Source: Thermoplasmata archaeon UBA61
GTDB lineage: Archaea > Thermoplasmatota > Thermoplasmata > Lutacidiplasmatales > UBA184
NCBI GenBank assembly: GCA_002503985.1
Contig: DASW01000008.1
Location: 326,534 to 390,533, forward strand
Direction: 5' to 3'
DNA: 64,000 bases
Positions 34,601 through 43,442 of this stretch are shown here, piece by piece. The translations under genes were made by a program, and so were the position numbers. The first letter of the stretch is position 1; each line of letters opens with the position of its first letter. The notes under the pieces are model-generated. The model did no database searches and was not told the DNA's origin. It saw only the letters and a list, made by a program, of their open reading frames with translations.

Positions 34601-35089
34601 TCAGGGTCGGCGAGAGGCGGCGGGGCGGGTGACCCGTGCCTTGGCGCGAGGTCGCCCGGCGGAAGGGCGGCCCCGACGAGGCGCTGCCTTCGACCGGACC
34701 CGTTTCCGAGCCCCTCGCCCTACCGTCGCCACGGCTCCCACATCTCGGGCCCTGAGACGGAGCACGATCGGCTCCTTCTGGGGGTTCGCGACCAGCAGCA
34801 CGTACTCGCCGGGCGCTTGCGGGTCGAAGTAGATCCGAGCCTTTCCGGCCAGGCGGACCCGTTGGACAAAGGGGCCCGACTTGTGTCCGATCAGCAGAAC
34901 GAACGAGCGACCCGGGTGGGGGTTTTCGAGCTCTACATCGATCTCGCACGCGGGCGAGACGAGACGCATCTCGACCCGAACGGTCGAGAGCGGCTCGAGG
35001 ACGAGGAACCGCGGAAGGTCGGGAAGCGCGACGGCCACACGTTCCCGACAACGCCCCGGCGGAAAGCGTTGCCCGAACGCTGGAATCAC
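34601..35089 (-). CDS. hypothetical protein with basic histone-H1-like tail
   Basis: The 162-residue product has a beta-rich N-terminal domain of about 120 residues (FLVLEPLSTVRVEMRLVSP, SFVLLIGHKSGPFVQRV, YFDPQAPGEYVLLVANPQ) and a 40-residue Arg/Lys/Pro/Ala tail resembling linker-histone tails. The tail suggests nucleic-acid binding; no family is recognised. It is divergent from the OsmC gene with the two starts 38 bp apart, so the promoters are compact. Confidence 0.55.
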   Translation of the reverse strand: MIPAFGQRFPPGRCRERVAVALPDLPRFLVLEPLSTVRVEMRLVSPACEIDVELENPHPGRSFVLLIGHKSGPFVQRVRLAGKARIYFDPQAPGEYVLLVANPQKEPIVLRLRARDVGAVATVGRGARKRVRSKAAPRRGRPSAGRPRAKARVTRPAASRRP

Positions 35090-35127
35090 GAAAGCGTGAG
35101 GTTAAATTGGTCGGAAAATTCGGCCCG

Positions 35128-35568
35128 ATGATGGCAGCGAAGCGGACGGCAACGGCGGTCTGGGAGAACGACCTGGTCCATGGTCACGGTACCGTCAAGG
35201 GCACTAGCGGAGCGTTCGGCGAGATGGCGGTCTCCTGGGCGGCTCGGACCGAGGCGCCCGGCGGGAAGACGAGCCCGGAGGAGCTGCTCGCGGCCGCGCA
35301 CGCCGCCTGCTTCTCGATGGCGCTCTCTGGGGGCCTCGGTCGGATCCAGAAGCCTCCCGAGCGCCTCACCGTGTCCGCGACGGCGACGTTCGACAAGGTC
35401 GGGGACGCGTGGAAGGTCACTACGATGGAGCTCGACGTCACGGGGAAGGTTCCGGGGATCTCGGCGGCCGAGTTCCAGCAAGCGGCTCAGGCTGCTGGCC
35501 AGGGATGCCCGATCTCGAACGCCCTCAAGGGGAACGTCGCGATCTCGGTCCACGCGAAGCTCGCATAA
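35128..35568 (+). CDS. OsmC-family peroxiredoxin
   Basis: A 146-residue OsmC-type thiol peroxidase that reduces organic hydroperoxides. The two catalytic cysteines are in HAACFSMAL and QGCPISNAL, and the TSPEELLAAAHAAC motif is typical. A GTTAAATTGG element at 35101-35110 is about 25 bp before ATG 35128, which rules out the TTG at 35107. Bcp at 38.4 kb is a second peroxidase in the area. Confidence 0.92.
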   Translation: MMAAKRTATAVWENDLVHGHGTVKGTSGAFGEMAVSWAARTEAPGGKTSPEELLAAAHAACFSMALSGGLGRIQKPPERLTVSATATFDKVGDAWKVTTMELDVTGKVPGISAAEFQQAAQAAGQGCPISNALKGNVAISVHAKLA

Positions 35569-35589
35569 GGTAACGGGTCGAGGGGACGC

Positions 35590-37296
35590 TCAACCGTTCC
35601 CGAAATCCGACAGCTGCCGCTGGACTCGCTTCGGGGGTTCGCCGGACCCATCGCTGACCGTCGGCCCGGGCCGGGTAGGGGTTTCCTCATCCTCCGATCG
35701 GACGGGAGGCGCGACGGGGGCCGAACCCGCGAGGATCTCGGTCACCGCTCGGGAATCGGGCTCCGTTCCTAGGAGGAACCCCACCTCCTCGGGAGTGAGC
35801 TCGAGCTCGTGGGCGATCGCGCCGGCACGCTGTCGGACCTCGACGCGGCTCCCTCGGCCGGAAGCGGCGGAGAAGATCCGCTCGAGGAACGGCAGCACGA
35901 CCTCCCGGCTCTTGGCGGTGGACAAATGGAACCGGTGTCCTGCCTTCTTCGCGAGCGAATCCCGGGTGGCGCGCAGGGCGCGGGAGCGTCCCATATCTCC
36001 GAGGAACGCCGGGAAGGACACGCCCGCGCTCCTCCCGGCGCCCGGTCCGTCGTGCAAGGCCAGGGAGACCCCCCCGGTCATGAGCTCGGACGCGTAGCTC
36101 CACAGCCCGTAGACCCGGGCCCGTCGGGCACGGGCGAGGAACTGGTCGGCCACGGCGAGGACGCGGAACGCCGCGTCGCGGTGGCCGGCGTCCGGTGCGA
36201 ACATGGGCAGGTTCTCCTCGATCCACGGCAGGAGGTCGTCGGGAGGAGCATCGAGCCGGTCCTGGACCTCCACGGACCGGTAGTAGCGCGGGGTCGTGAG
36301 CGCCTCTTCGGTCAGCGCTACGAAGTCCGCGGCGAGGTCCCGGAAGCCGAGCACGGTGAGCTGCCAAGGGCCGGGGGGCAGCGGAGCGATCGCGTCGAGG
36401 TCGTTCAGTGCCGCGCGCACGTCGCCGTGGGACCGCTTCACGATCGATTCGAGGGCCCCCGGATGAAGTGCGATCTGCTCCGAGCGTGCGACGCGTTGGA
36501 CGAAGGCCGATAGCTCGCCTTCGCGCAGCGGATAGAAACGGATCCGCACGACCCCCGTCCGGAACACGGTCGAGTATCGGGTCAGCGTCCGGTCGTCGTT
36601 GACCGTGAGCACGATCGGTTGGCGCGTGGACCGGGCCAGGCGGGTGATGGCGCCGAGCCCTCCGCGGTCGGAAAGGTCCGCCGAGCGACCGCTCGACCTC
36701 CACTCCTCGATGTCCCGGCGCGCGGCGGGCAGTCGCGCCCACCCCGCGTTCCCGGGAGAACGGGGGACCGCGCTCCAGTCTTCGAACGCGCGCGGCTTCC
36801 CCTTCGGGAGAAGCCCCCACGCGGCGTTGAGGGCGTCGATCGACACGTACCGTCCCCGCAAGAAGTCCGCCAGGGCCGGCGGTACCGGTCGGGAGCGGGC
36901 AGACTCCGTGAGACGGCCGGTGAGACAATCCGCCTCGTCCAGGAGGATCAGGGCGTGACGAGCTCGCTTGCCGGCGACCGTTTCGTCGAGCGTGTGGCTT
37001 ACGGACGCCCGTCCGGCGACCTGCTCGACGGATTGCTCGTTGCGAGCGTCGGAGGCGTTCATCTCGACGAGGGTCCACCCGAGCTCGGCGGCGAGCGCGA
37101 GGGCCGCGGTCGTCTTTCCTACCCCGGGGGGCCCGGAAAGCACCGCCGCGCGCCGAGCCGGAATCCGACCCTCCTCCCACTGCTTGGCCCAGGCACGAAG
37201 CTCGTACCGAGCCCTCGGGTTCCCGACGATATCGTCGAGACGAGTGGGCCGGAGACGTTCCGCGAGCGGCAGGCGGGAGTTGGCCCGGGAGGTCAT
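35590..37296 (-). CDS. rfcL: replication factor C large subunit
   Basis: The 568-residue clamp-loader subunit opens PCNA for loading. AAA+ motifs: Walker A SGPPGVGKTTAAL, Walker B HALILLDEADCL, sensor 1 VLTVNDD. About 80 residues lie between Walker B and sensor 1, far more than usual, including DALNAAWGLLPKGKPRAFED. The C-terminus ends QRQLSDFGNG, a PCNA-interacting (PIP) box Q-x2-L-x2-F. The preceding 60 residues are a charged linker. It is convergent with osmC (21 bp apart). Confidence 0.93.
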   Translation of the reverse strand: MTSRANSRLPLAERLRPTRLDDIVGNPRARYELRAWAKQWEEGRIPARRAAVLSGPPGVGKTTAALALAAELGWTLVEMNASDARNEQSVEQVAGRASVSHTLDETVAGKRARHALILLDEADCLTGRLTESARSRPVPPALADFLRGRYVSIDALNAAWGLLPKGKPRAFEDWSAVPRSPGNAGWARLPAARRDIEEWRSSGRSADLSDRGGLGAITRLARSTRQPIVLTVNDDRTLTRYSTVFRTGVVRIRFYPLREGELSAFVQRVARSEQIALHPGALESIVKRSHGDVRAALNDLDAIAPLPPGPWQLTVLGFRDLAADFVALTEEALTTPRYYRSVEVQDRLDAPPDDLLPWIEENLPMFAPDAGHRDAAFRVLAVADQFLARARRARVYGLWSYASELMTGGVSLALHDGPGAGRSAGVSFPAFLGDMGRSRALRATRDSLAKKAGHRFHLSTAKSREVVLPFLERIFSAASGRGSRVEVRQRAGAIAHELELTPEEVGFLLGTEPDSRAVTEILAGSAPVAPPVRSEDEETPTRPGPTVSDGSGEPPKRVQRQLSDFGNG

Positions 37297-37391
37297 CGGG
37301 CGGGTACCGGTTGCCGGGGATAAGGAGTGCTGGGGGAGGGGGTGTCGGAACGGTTGAGTACGGCCCGCGACTGGGAGTCGGCGGTCAGGGT

Positions 37392-38348
37392 ATGTCGAGC
37401 CCTCCAGGCCCCACCGTAGAGAACCGCCGACTCCCCCGCACGCAACGGCGCTTCTCGGCTGTCTCGATCTCGGTCGACCCGCCCGCCGTTGCCCCGCCGT
37501 CCGCGGACGCGCGCGCGGCCGCGCTCCTCCGGCGTGCCCGGGAGCACGGGGTCACGACGTTCGACGTGGCGGACGCACGGTTCCCGGAACGGGCAGAGCG
37601 ACTGATCGCGACGGCATTTCCCATCCCGGACCCCGACCTTGCGGTGATCGTCGGACGCTCCGTCGAGTCGCTGGCATCGGAGCGCACCCGTCAGGGGGAT
37701 TCGTCTCCCCCCCAGGACCTCGATACCGCTCTCGCAGAATCCCTGGAACGGAGCCGGCGTCGACTCGCTCCGGTAGCGCTTTCGGTGATCGAATGGCATC
37801 CGGGGCCGGGCGGAGGCGCGGAAGACGCGCCCGGATCCGCGGCCCTCCCCGGGACCACCACAGGCCCCGGAGAGCTGGTGTGGTCGGTCCGGCTTCCCAC
37901 TCCGGTCTCCGTCCTTCCGAAGTTCGAGCGTTCGCCCGCTCTTTTCACGAGCGAGCTCTCGCTCCTGGACCTTGGACTGGTTTCCGTCTTTGAGCCGACC
38001 GATGATCAGGTCGAGGCGCGCGTCGTCGCCCGCAACCCATTCGCGGACGGCCGGCTCGACGGCAGCCGGTTCGCGACCACCGCGATGCTCGCGGGTCCCG
38101 GAGCCGGGCCGGTCGACCTCCGACGGCTGCGAGCCGAGTTCGACCCGGTCCTGGCTCTGGGGTTCCTGACGAAGGACCGTCGCCGGACCTTGGCGCAGGC
38201 CGCCCTCCACTTCGTGTTGCGCTGGCCCTGGGTGGCAACGGCGGTCATCCCACTCCCCAGCCCGGAACGGCTCGAGGAGATCCTCGGCTTCGGCGGTACC
38301 CCTCCGCTCAGTGACGACGAGCTGGCCCGGCTCAGCCTTGTGAAATAG
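37392..38348 (+). CDS. degenerate aldo/keto reductase-like protein
   Basis: The 318-residue product follows the aldo/keto reductase fold plan: HGVTTFDVADA aligns with the catalytic Asp/Tyr region and the C-terminus has the TKDRRRTLAQAALHFVLRWP segment that normally precedes NADPH contacts. However, the tetrad Tyr (here in ARFPERAE) and Lys (here VIVGRSVES) are absent, so the enzyme is probably inactive as a reductase or has another role. ATG 37392 is chosen over 37311, whose extra residues are glycine-rich and unlike the family. Bcp follows by 20 bp. Confidence 0.65.
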   Translation: MSSPPGPTVENRRLPRTQRRFSAVSISVDPPAVAPPSADARAAALLRRAREHGVTTFDVADARFPERAERLIATAFPIPDPDLAVIVGRSVESLASERTRQGDSSPPQDLDTALAESLERSRRRLAPVALSVIEWHPGPGGGAEDAPGSAALPGTTTGPGELVWSVRLPTPVSVLPKFERSPALFTSELSLLDLGLVSVFEPTDDQVEARVVARNPFADGRLDGSRFATTAMLAGPGAGPVDLRRLRAEFDPVLALGFLTKDRRRTLAQAALHFVLRWPWVATAVIPLPSPERLEEILGFGGTPPLSDDELARLSLVK

Positions 38349-38368
38349 GCTCCGGGATTCGCCTCCGC

Positions 38369-38821
38369 ATGCTCGCGGTCGGAGACTTGGCCCCGGACTT
38401 TCCCATCCCCCTCGCGGAGGGGAAAACGCGCACGCTCGCCTCCTATCGCGGCCATCCCGTAGTGCTGTACTTCTTCCCGAAGGCGAACACCACCGGTTGC
38501 ACGATCGAGACCCGATGGTTTGCCCAACGCTACGACCAGTTCCAACGGGCGGGGATCGAGGTCATCGCCGTGAGCGTGGACTCGACCGAGACCCAGTCGG
38601 CGTTCGCGGAGAAGTGCGGCTCTCGTTTCCCGATGGTCGGCGACCCCTCGAAGGAGGTCGCGCGGAAGTACGGCGTCCTCGGGCTCCTGGGGTGGGCGAA
38701 GCGCGTCACCTTCTTCGTGGACGCCGAGGGCCGGATCCGAGGCGTTGTCGAAGGCATGACCCCGGGGCCCCATCTGCGGGCCGCCGAGAAATGGGCGGCG
38801 GCCCCCGGCTCGGTCCCTTAG
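38369..38821 (+). CDS. bcp: peroxiredoxin, Bcp/PrxQ type
   Basis: A 150-residue thiol peroxidase with the thioredoxin-like start GDLAPDFPIPLAEG, peroxidatic cysteine in PKANTTGCTIETRWF (Cys about residue 45) and the FFVDAEGRIRGVVEG strand. The usual PrxQ resolving cysteine five residues after the peroxidatic one is replaced by tryptophan/phenylalanine context, so it may act as a 1-Cys type or use another thiol. It is probably co-transcribed with the preceding AKR-like gene. Confidence 0.92.
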   Translation: MLAVGDLAPDFPIPLAEGKTRTLASYRGHPVVLYFFPKANTTGCTIETRWFAQRYDQFQRAGIEVIAVSVDSTETQSAFAEKCGSRFPMVGDPSKEVARKYGVLGLLGWAKRVTFFVDAEGRIRGVVEGMTPGPHLRAAEKWAAAPGSVP

Positions 38822-38946
38822 GCCGCCGACAGACCACCCAACCGGGGACACGGACACCGGGACGGGAGCGATCTCAATCGGCTGGGCCGAGGCTGGGATA
38901 AGCCATAGGGCCCAGGGGACACCACCTCAGGGCCGTCCGAAGCAGA

Positions 38947-39447
38947 CTACCCGGCCGGGCTCAGAGCGTTGACGAACACGGTGACCGCGTACGTCGCCCC
39001 GGGGTTCGAGGGCACGCCGATGTAGATCCCGAGGTTGCCTCCTTCGGCGTCCCCGGGGATAGTGAGCGGCAGCTTGGGCATGGTGTACGCGAACTTCAAC
39101 GGAGGGGCCGGACTGACCTTCACCGAATAGATAGTATGGCTGATGCCGTCGAGATTGATGATCGACAGCCACACGATCGAGAAGTTTCCGCCGGAGGGAA
39201 CCTGAATGGGGAATCCTTCGGCCTCCGTATAGTTAATGGACCAGCGGCCGAACCACGGTCCGTTCGTCGTATTGCCCTCCTGGATCACGAGGTGGACGGA
39301 GGAGATCGTCACCGTGCCGGAGTTGTTCGAGGGAAGGACCAACACCCCTCCCGCGATCAAGCCCACGAGCACGATCACGACGATGGCCGCCGCGATGACG
39401 GCGATCGTGATTCCCCTACGGAGGGATCGACGGCTGAGGGGAGACAT
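38947..39447 (-). CDS. membrane-anchored extracellular protein
   Basis: The 166-residue product has a basic N-terminus (SRRSLRRG), one transmembrane segment (ITIAVIAAAIVVIVLVGLIA) and an extracellular beta-rich domain with several N-glycosylation sites (NNSG, NTTN, NYTE). No family is recognised. It lies 54 bp after the pilin-like gene on the same strand and may belong to the same surface structure. Confidence 0.55.
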   Translation of the reverse strand: MSPLSRRSLRRGITIAVIAAAIVVIVLVGLIAGGVLVLPSNNSGTVTISSVHLVIQEGNTTNGPWFGRWSINYTEAEGFPIQVPSGGNFSIVWLSIINLDGISHTIYSVKVSPAPPLKFAYTMPKLPLTIPGDAEGGNLGIYIGVPSNPGATYAVTVFVNALSPAG

Positions 39448-39501
39448 CGTCCGCCTACCTTCGGGTGAGCCCCGTCGTTTCTATCGTGATGGACCGACCC
39501 C

Positions 39502-40467
39502 TTACGTGTTGGAGGGCGCGAGGGAATAGACGGGGATCTTCGCAAGGATCGTGTTGGGCGTGCCCATGTACCTCAGGTAGATAGTACACGCCGTCGCGCT
39601 CGTGAAGCACCACGGGGGAGCCCCATGATAGTCATCATAGTCCAGCGTCACGTTGCCGTACGGCCGATGCGTGGCGGGGTTGATAGGGGCCACGCAGCCG
39701 GCGAAAGTACTTCCCTGTCCGTCGAAGTTGATGAGCCCCGCGTTCGCGACGCACATGAAGTCGAGCGGGTATCCGCCGTTGTGAATGTACAGGATGAAGG
39801 TGTCCCCGACTTGGACGGTGTCAATGCCCTCGGTTAGCGGCACAAAGATGCCGAGCCGATTGTAGTAGACCCCATTCGCGGCAGTGGTGCTGCCCGCGTC
39901 GAAGTTGCCGCAGTACCCGAGATACGGCGCGTAGCCCGCGGGTTCCTGGGAGACGCCCGGGAACCATGTCATGGAGGACAGGGAACCGTTGACGAGGACC
40001 GTCGTGCCACCGCTGCTGCTCGCGTTGTTACAGATGAAGGTGAAATCGATGTCGCTCAGCAAGATGTTCGGGGACGAAACCGCGGTGATGGTGAACTGGC
40101 TCGAGTTGAGCGCGGAATAGTTCCCCGTCTCGGCCCCGCTCTGCCCGTCACCGCATTGGCCGTACCAACTGTTCGTACTAGGAGGGTCGTGATAATCGCC
40201 TACCCATGTCTCCGCCGCCCCTTGGCTCATCGGATAATTGCCCAGCGTGTACCCCCAAGGTTGACAATCCGTCGGGTCGCCCCAGACGGGATTGCTCCCT
40301 CCCGCGTGGATGACCCAGCTGACGATCGGGGGAGAAGGGGGCGTATAGAACCGGAACGAGAACAGCATGACTCCGGCGATCAAGGTGAGGGCGATCAGCA
40401 GAACGGCACCGAGGATCTCGGCGACGCCCCGACGCCGCGCCAGTCGCCAACGGCGGTGGAAGGTCAT
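39502..40467 (-). CDS. type IV pilin-like surface protein
   Basis: The 321-residue protein begins with a class III (pilin/archaellin) signal: basic residues RRWRLARRRG, then VAEILGAVLLIALTLIAGVM, the pattern processed by archaeal prepilin peptidase before the hydrophobic helix. The exported part is rich in Asn, Ser, Gly and paired cysteines. The ATG at 40467 lies 27 bp from a CTTGATAATC element on the minus strand, indicating leaderless expression. No pilus assembly ATPase is present nearby. Confidence 0.72.
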   Translation of the reverse strand: MTFHRRWRLARRRGVAEILGAVLLIALTLIAGVMLFSFRFYTPPSPPIVSWVIHAGGSNPVWGDPTDCQPWGYTLGNYPMSQGAAETWVGDYHDPPSTNSWYGQCGDGQSGAETGNYSALNSSQFTITAVSSPNILLSDIDFTFICNNASSSGGTTVLVNGSLSSMTWFPGVSQEPAGYAPYLGYCGNFDAGSTTAANGVYYNRLGIFVPLTEGIDTVQVGDTFILYIHNGGYPLDFMCVANAGLINFDGQGSTFAGCVAPINPATHRPYGNVTLDYDDYHGAPPWCFTSATACTIYLRYMGTPNTILAKIPVYSLAPSNT

Positions 40468-40596
40468 CGGAGTATCTATGCGTATTAGGGATTATCAAGC
40501 TATCCGTATCGCGGATGGGTTTTTTCGGGGTAGGCGACGCGCACAGAACGCCGCCGATCCCCCGGCTTGGACGAACGTCGCTCGGGTCGCTCGGGC

Positions 40597-40821
40597 TCAA
40601 CCCCGCTGCTTCTTGAGGAACGTCTGGTGCGATGCGCTGCCGATGATGGCTCCGCACCATCCGCAGTACACGATGGTGACCCCTCCCATCGCAACCATGG
40701 GCGTGTGGTCCCAAAGGATGTCCGTCTTGGGGTCAATGGCATGGTTGCAAAATGGGCAATGGGGCGAGGGCGCCTCGGGAACCGCCATCGAATCGACCAG
40801 CCGCTGGTTGGACAAGAGCAT
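40597..40821 (-). CDS. small zinc-ribbon protein
   Basis: A 74-residue protein with two knuckles, CPFC (residues 22-25) and CGWCG (about 53-57), which is a zinc ribbon. ATG 40821 is preceded by GGAGGA and by a CCTTTAGG element about 21 bp upstream. Function unknown. The 212 bp between this gene and the tRNA holds no further gene. Confidence 0.6.
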   Translation of the reverse strand: MLLSNQRLVDSMAVPEAPSPHCPFCNHAIDPKTDILWDHTPMVAMGGVTIVYCGWCGAIIGSASHQTFLKKQRG

Positions 40822-41033
40822 TCCTCCAGTAGACGCCTAAAGGACCAGGATGACAAGTTTCGGAAGCTATTCGTTCCACCGCGGGGCCCCGGCTCGCAAG
40901 TAGAGGGATACCGTCCCGTTCGGAACCGACAGTACGGCGGACCCCGTTGGGCACCGTGCATGGGAAGGGTCCGCGTGTACACCGCCACCCAACGCCGGCT
41001 CCTCTCGGGGGGACGCCGTTCGCAGTTCGTCAA

Positions 41034-41106
41034 AGCCGCCAGAGAGGATTGAACTCCCGACCTGCTGATTACAAATCAGCCGCTCTACCGACTGAGCTAT
41101 GGCGGC
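41034..41106 (-). tRNA. tRNA-Thr (UGU)
   Basis: A complete 73-nt cloverleaf on the minus strand: acceptor GCCGCCA paired with TGGCGGC, D arm AGCTCAGTCGGTAGAGC, anticodon stem GCTGA/TCAGC with loop TTTGTAA (anticodon TGT) and T arm GGGAGTTCAATCCTC. The discriminator base is T and no CCA is encoded. There is no intron. Confidence 0.95.
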
Positions 41107-41129
41107 ACACCGGAGTGATTCCGGAACGA

Positions 41130-41138
41130 CTTCTTAAG
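41130..41138 (-). promoter_or_regulatory. TATA box of tRNA-Thr
   Basis: CTTAAGAAG on the minus strand, 24-32 bp upstream of the tRNA 5' end, the standard archaeal tRNA promoter position. Confidence 0.6.
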
Positions 41139-41337
41139 GAAAGACCTTCACCGCGGTGTCCAGAACCATTTCTGTCGCGCAATCGGTTCACGAATCCTGC
41201 CGCGTGCGGCCACCCCCTTGAGCGAACCGGGCGGGTAGGACCCGCGCGATTCTCCGTCAAGGATACAGGCTCTCCGCCGACACTCCGTCAGTACCTCTAA
41301 ATACGAAGGTCTTCTTCCTCGCCGTGAGGTCGCTGGC

Positions 41338-41553
41338 ATGGCGGAACGTGTAGGCAGGGAGCAGACCAAGCGAGTGAAGGGTTATCTGTACTATCTCGGC
41401 AAGGACGGGTTCCTTTGGAAGGTCCCAACGAAGGTGAACAAGTCCGGCAAGAAAGGACGCGTCGGCACCGAGAAGATCAAGCGCCAAGCCGGCTACATGT
41501 ACTTCCTTGACAAGAAGGGCTTCGTCTCGCGCGCCAAGATGAGGAACGCCTGA
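41338..41553 (+). CDS. small basic protein with internal duplication
   Basis: A 71-residue lysine-rich protein containing two copies of one motif, GYLYYLGKDGFLWK and GYMYFLDKKGFVSR, about 36 residues apart. The function is unknown; the charge and aromatic pattern suggest nucleic-acid or ribosome binding (inference). A CTCTAAATAC element (about 41296-41305) is 35-40 bp upstream of the ATG. It is the last gene before the accessory region. Confidence 0.65.
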   Translation: MAERVGREQTKRVKGYLYYLGKDGFLWKVPTKVNKSGKKGRVGTEKIKRQAGYMYFLDKKGFVSRAKMRNA

Positions 41554-41630
41554 CCTGGTCGAGGACTTCGGACCAAGCTCGGTCAATTCCCTCGAGGGAA
41601 GGCGGCACCCTGCCGCGAGTCAATCGCCCG

Positions 41631-41700
41631 GGAGCGTCTCGGCCCGGCCCGGGGGGGTCGCGACCATTCCACCGCCCGCGCCGACTTCACGCGGGCGCGG
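41631..41700 (-). pseudogene. decayed family X fragment 1
   Basis: This 70-bp stretch resembles the segments at 44744 and 47235 (shared GGGGGGGTCGCGACCA and TCACGCGG) and on the minus strand reads RARVKSARAV, matching the RGRVKAARAV core of the family X genes. It has no frame of its own. It marks the left edge of the family X zone; the rest of 41554-41848 shows no gene. Confidence 0.45.
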
Positions 41701-41848
41701 CCCGTGTGGTGACCCCGGGACTCGGGAAGCGGGGAACACCCGAGCTAATGGCCGATCGACGAGACCGAGCGGGGCGATGGAACCGTTGCCGGACGGAAGA
41801 CGTATGACCTGGGTTACGACGTCGGCGAAGACGACACTAGCATTGCGG

Positions 41849-43351
41849 CTACTCTATCCGCGTTAGCCGGTACGGTTCAGTGCCGCCTATATCGGATAGG
41901 ATGCGCGGGGACACGTACGGTCGACGGCCGGAAAGGAAGACACGCCCATTGGTGTAGTCAATATCGAAGAGGTTCCTGCAAAGTGGGCTCACCGTCGGCA
42001 ACACCGGATCATTCGATCGTCCGACGGTGATTACGTGGACCGGGCTCCTTGGGAATATGGTCTCAGCGATCGCCGGTAGGATTCCATGGGCGACGGGTAG
42101 TCCGGCCTCCTCCACCATCGCCTCGAGGCCCGAGAGGTACACCAAGATGAGGTTCGGCCGATCCGATGTCAGGGGGGCGGCCTGAAGGAACTCGGAGTCT
42201 TCGAAAATAGGCACCGACGGGCCCGCCTTCGTCCAACGGATCCGGTCGAACGGAATGATTGACTCCGGCATTTCTTCAGCGCGATAATGCTGGGGAAGAG
42301 CAGACATCACCCGCAACCGGCTTCTGACCGCATCCTTCGGGAGGGTGTCCGCAATCGACATGTACGAGTCTTCGGGCTCTAACGAGGCTGGGGCGAGGAC
42401 GAGTGTCCGTCCACCGGCTTGGATGGTCTGTATTACCATCGGGCCGATGATCGCCCGGCACACCTCTCTGGGTACTGCCGTATCGAGAGAGAACAAAGTT
42501 AGCGCATCAGGAAGGAGCCGCCCAAATGCCTCGGCATAATCGGTACTTCCGGGCCACATTCCCGGGTCTTCGGGACGGGGATCCGGGGCCGGGGGGTGGA
42601 TTCGGTCGAAGGCTCCGAGACCTGCGGGAGTGATCGCGGCGAAGCGACCTCCCGTGATCGTGAAAGGGTAGGTGTCGACAGAGACCTTCACACCGCGCAG
42701 CTTTTGGATGCTGAGCCAGCGTTCCAGCCTGCCTTCCTTGAGATGCCGCGATGTCTCCGCAATCCCGTCCACCTGGTAGTCCAACGCCGCGGGCCCATCC
42801 CGTTCGAGCACGAGGACGAGGGAGATGTTCCCCTTCGTCATCCGCCGGAGCAGGATACGCTCGATCTCGGATCGTGACGGAACCGGCTCCCCCGGGCCCA
42901 CGACTCTTTCGAAGTACTGGTCGATGATTGCGTCCCACGAGTCAAGGATAACCAGCGTGGGGTTCTTGGCGTCCGTTTTGCTCCAAGCCGACTGGACTGC
43001 CTGCGGGAGCCAGAGAAACTCGTCTAGCTCCCGGGCCTCATCCCGGTGGGAAAGCAGATTGTCCTTGATATTCAGTCGGCCGCGATCCTGAACGTGCCCG
43101 GTTTCTTCGGAGGCGTCCACGACTTCGATTCCCTCGGGCGATAGCATGCCTAGCCAAGGGATTTGGCGGAGGAGGGATCCCCGCGTCACTCGGAGGCTTA
43201 CGTAGACACGGCGCCCATGGAACGACTCCAATAGGGCCAGGGCCAGCATCGTCTTGCCGGATCCCGGTGGCCCTCGGATCACGAGGGTCTGCGCATGCGG
43301 TGGCTGTATGAAGGCCTCGAGCTCGCTAGGGATCCGGACGACGACGCTCAT
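41849..43351 (-). CDS. GvpD/KaiC-like P-loop ATPase, paralogue 1
   Basis: A 500-residue RecA-superfamily ATPase. Walker A is RGPPGSGKTMLALALLE near residue 30, Walker B-like TLVILDSWDAIID about residue 145. A second half with weaker similarity includes GRTLVLAP and LILVYLSGLEAM. The architecture recalls GvpD, a P-loop regulator of gas vesicle genes, and other archaeal KaiC-like regulators, but no gas vesicle genes are present. It lies next to an HTH_10 regulator. A full-length paralogue is at 60.1-61.6 kb. ATG 43351 is preferred over 43387 because the domain starts right there. Confidence 0.7.
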   Translation of the reverse strand: MSVVVRIPSELEAFIQPPHAQTLVIRGPPGSGKTMLALALLESFHGRRVYVSLRVTRGSLLRQIPWLGMLSPEGIEVVDASEETGHVQDRGRLNIKDNLLSHRDEARELDEFLWLPQAVQSAWSKTDAKNPTLVILDSWDAIIDQYFERVVGPGEPVPSRSEIERILLRRMTKGNISLVLVLERDGPAALDYQVDGIAETSRHLKEGRLERWLSIQKLRGVKVSVDTYPFTITGGRFAAITPAGLGAFDRIHPPAPDPRPEDPGMWPGSTDYAEAFGRLLPDALTLFSLDTAVPREVCRAIIGPMVIQTIQAGGRTLVLAPASLEPEDSYMSIADTLPKDAVRSRLRVMSALPQHYRAEEMPESIIPFDRIRWTKAGPSVPIFEDSEFLQAAPLTSDRPNLILVYLSGLEAMVEEAGLPVAHGILPAIAETIFPRSPVHVITVGRSNDPVLPTVSPLCRNLFDIDYTNGRVFLSGRRPYVSPRILSDIGGTEPYRLTRIE

Positions 43352-43442
43352 TGTGCCGCCACGGGGGTCTTGGACCGACCTTAGCACGATTATCGCGCGT
43401 TGGCAGATAGACTAGTTGACGAACATGTTGCCATTGGCCGTC

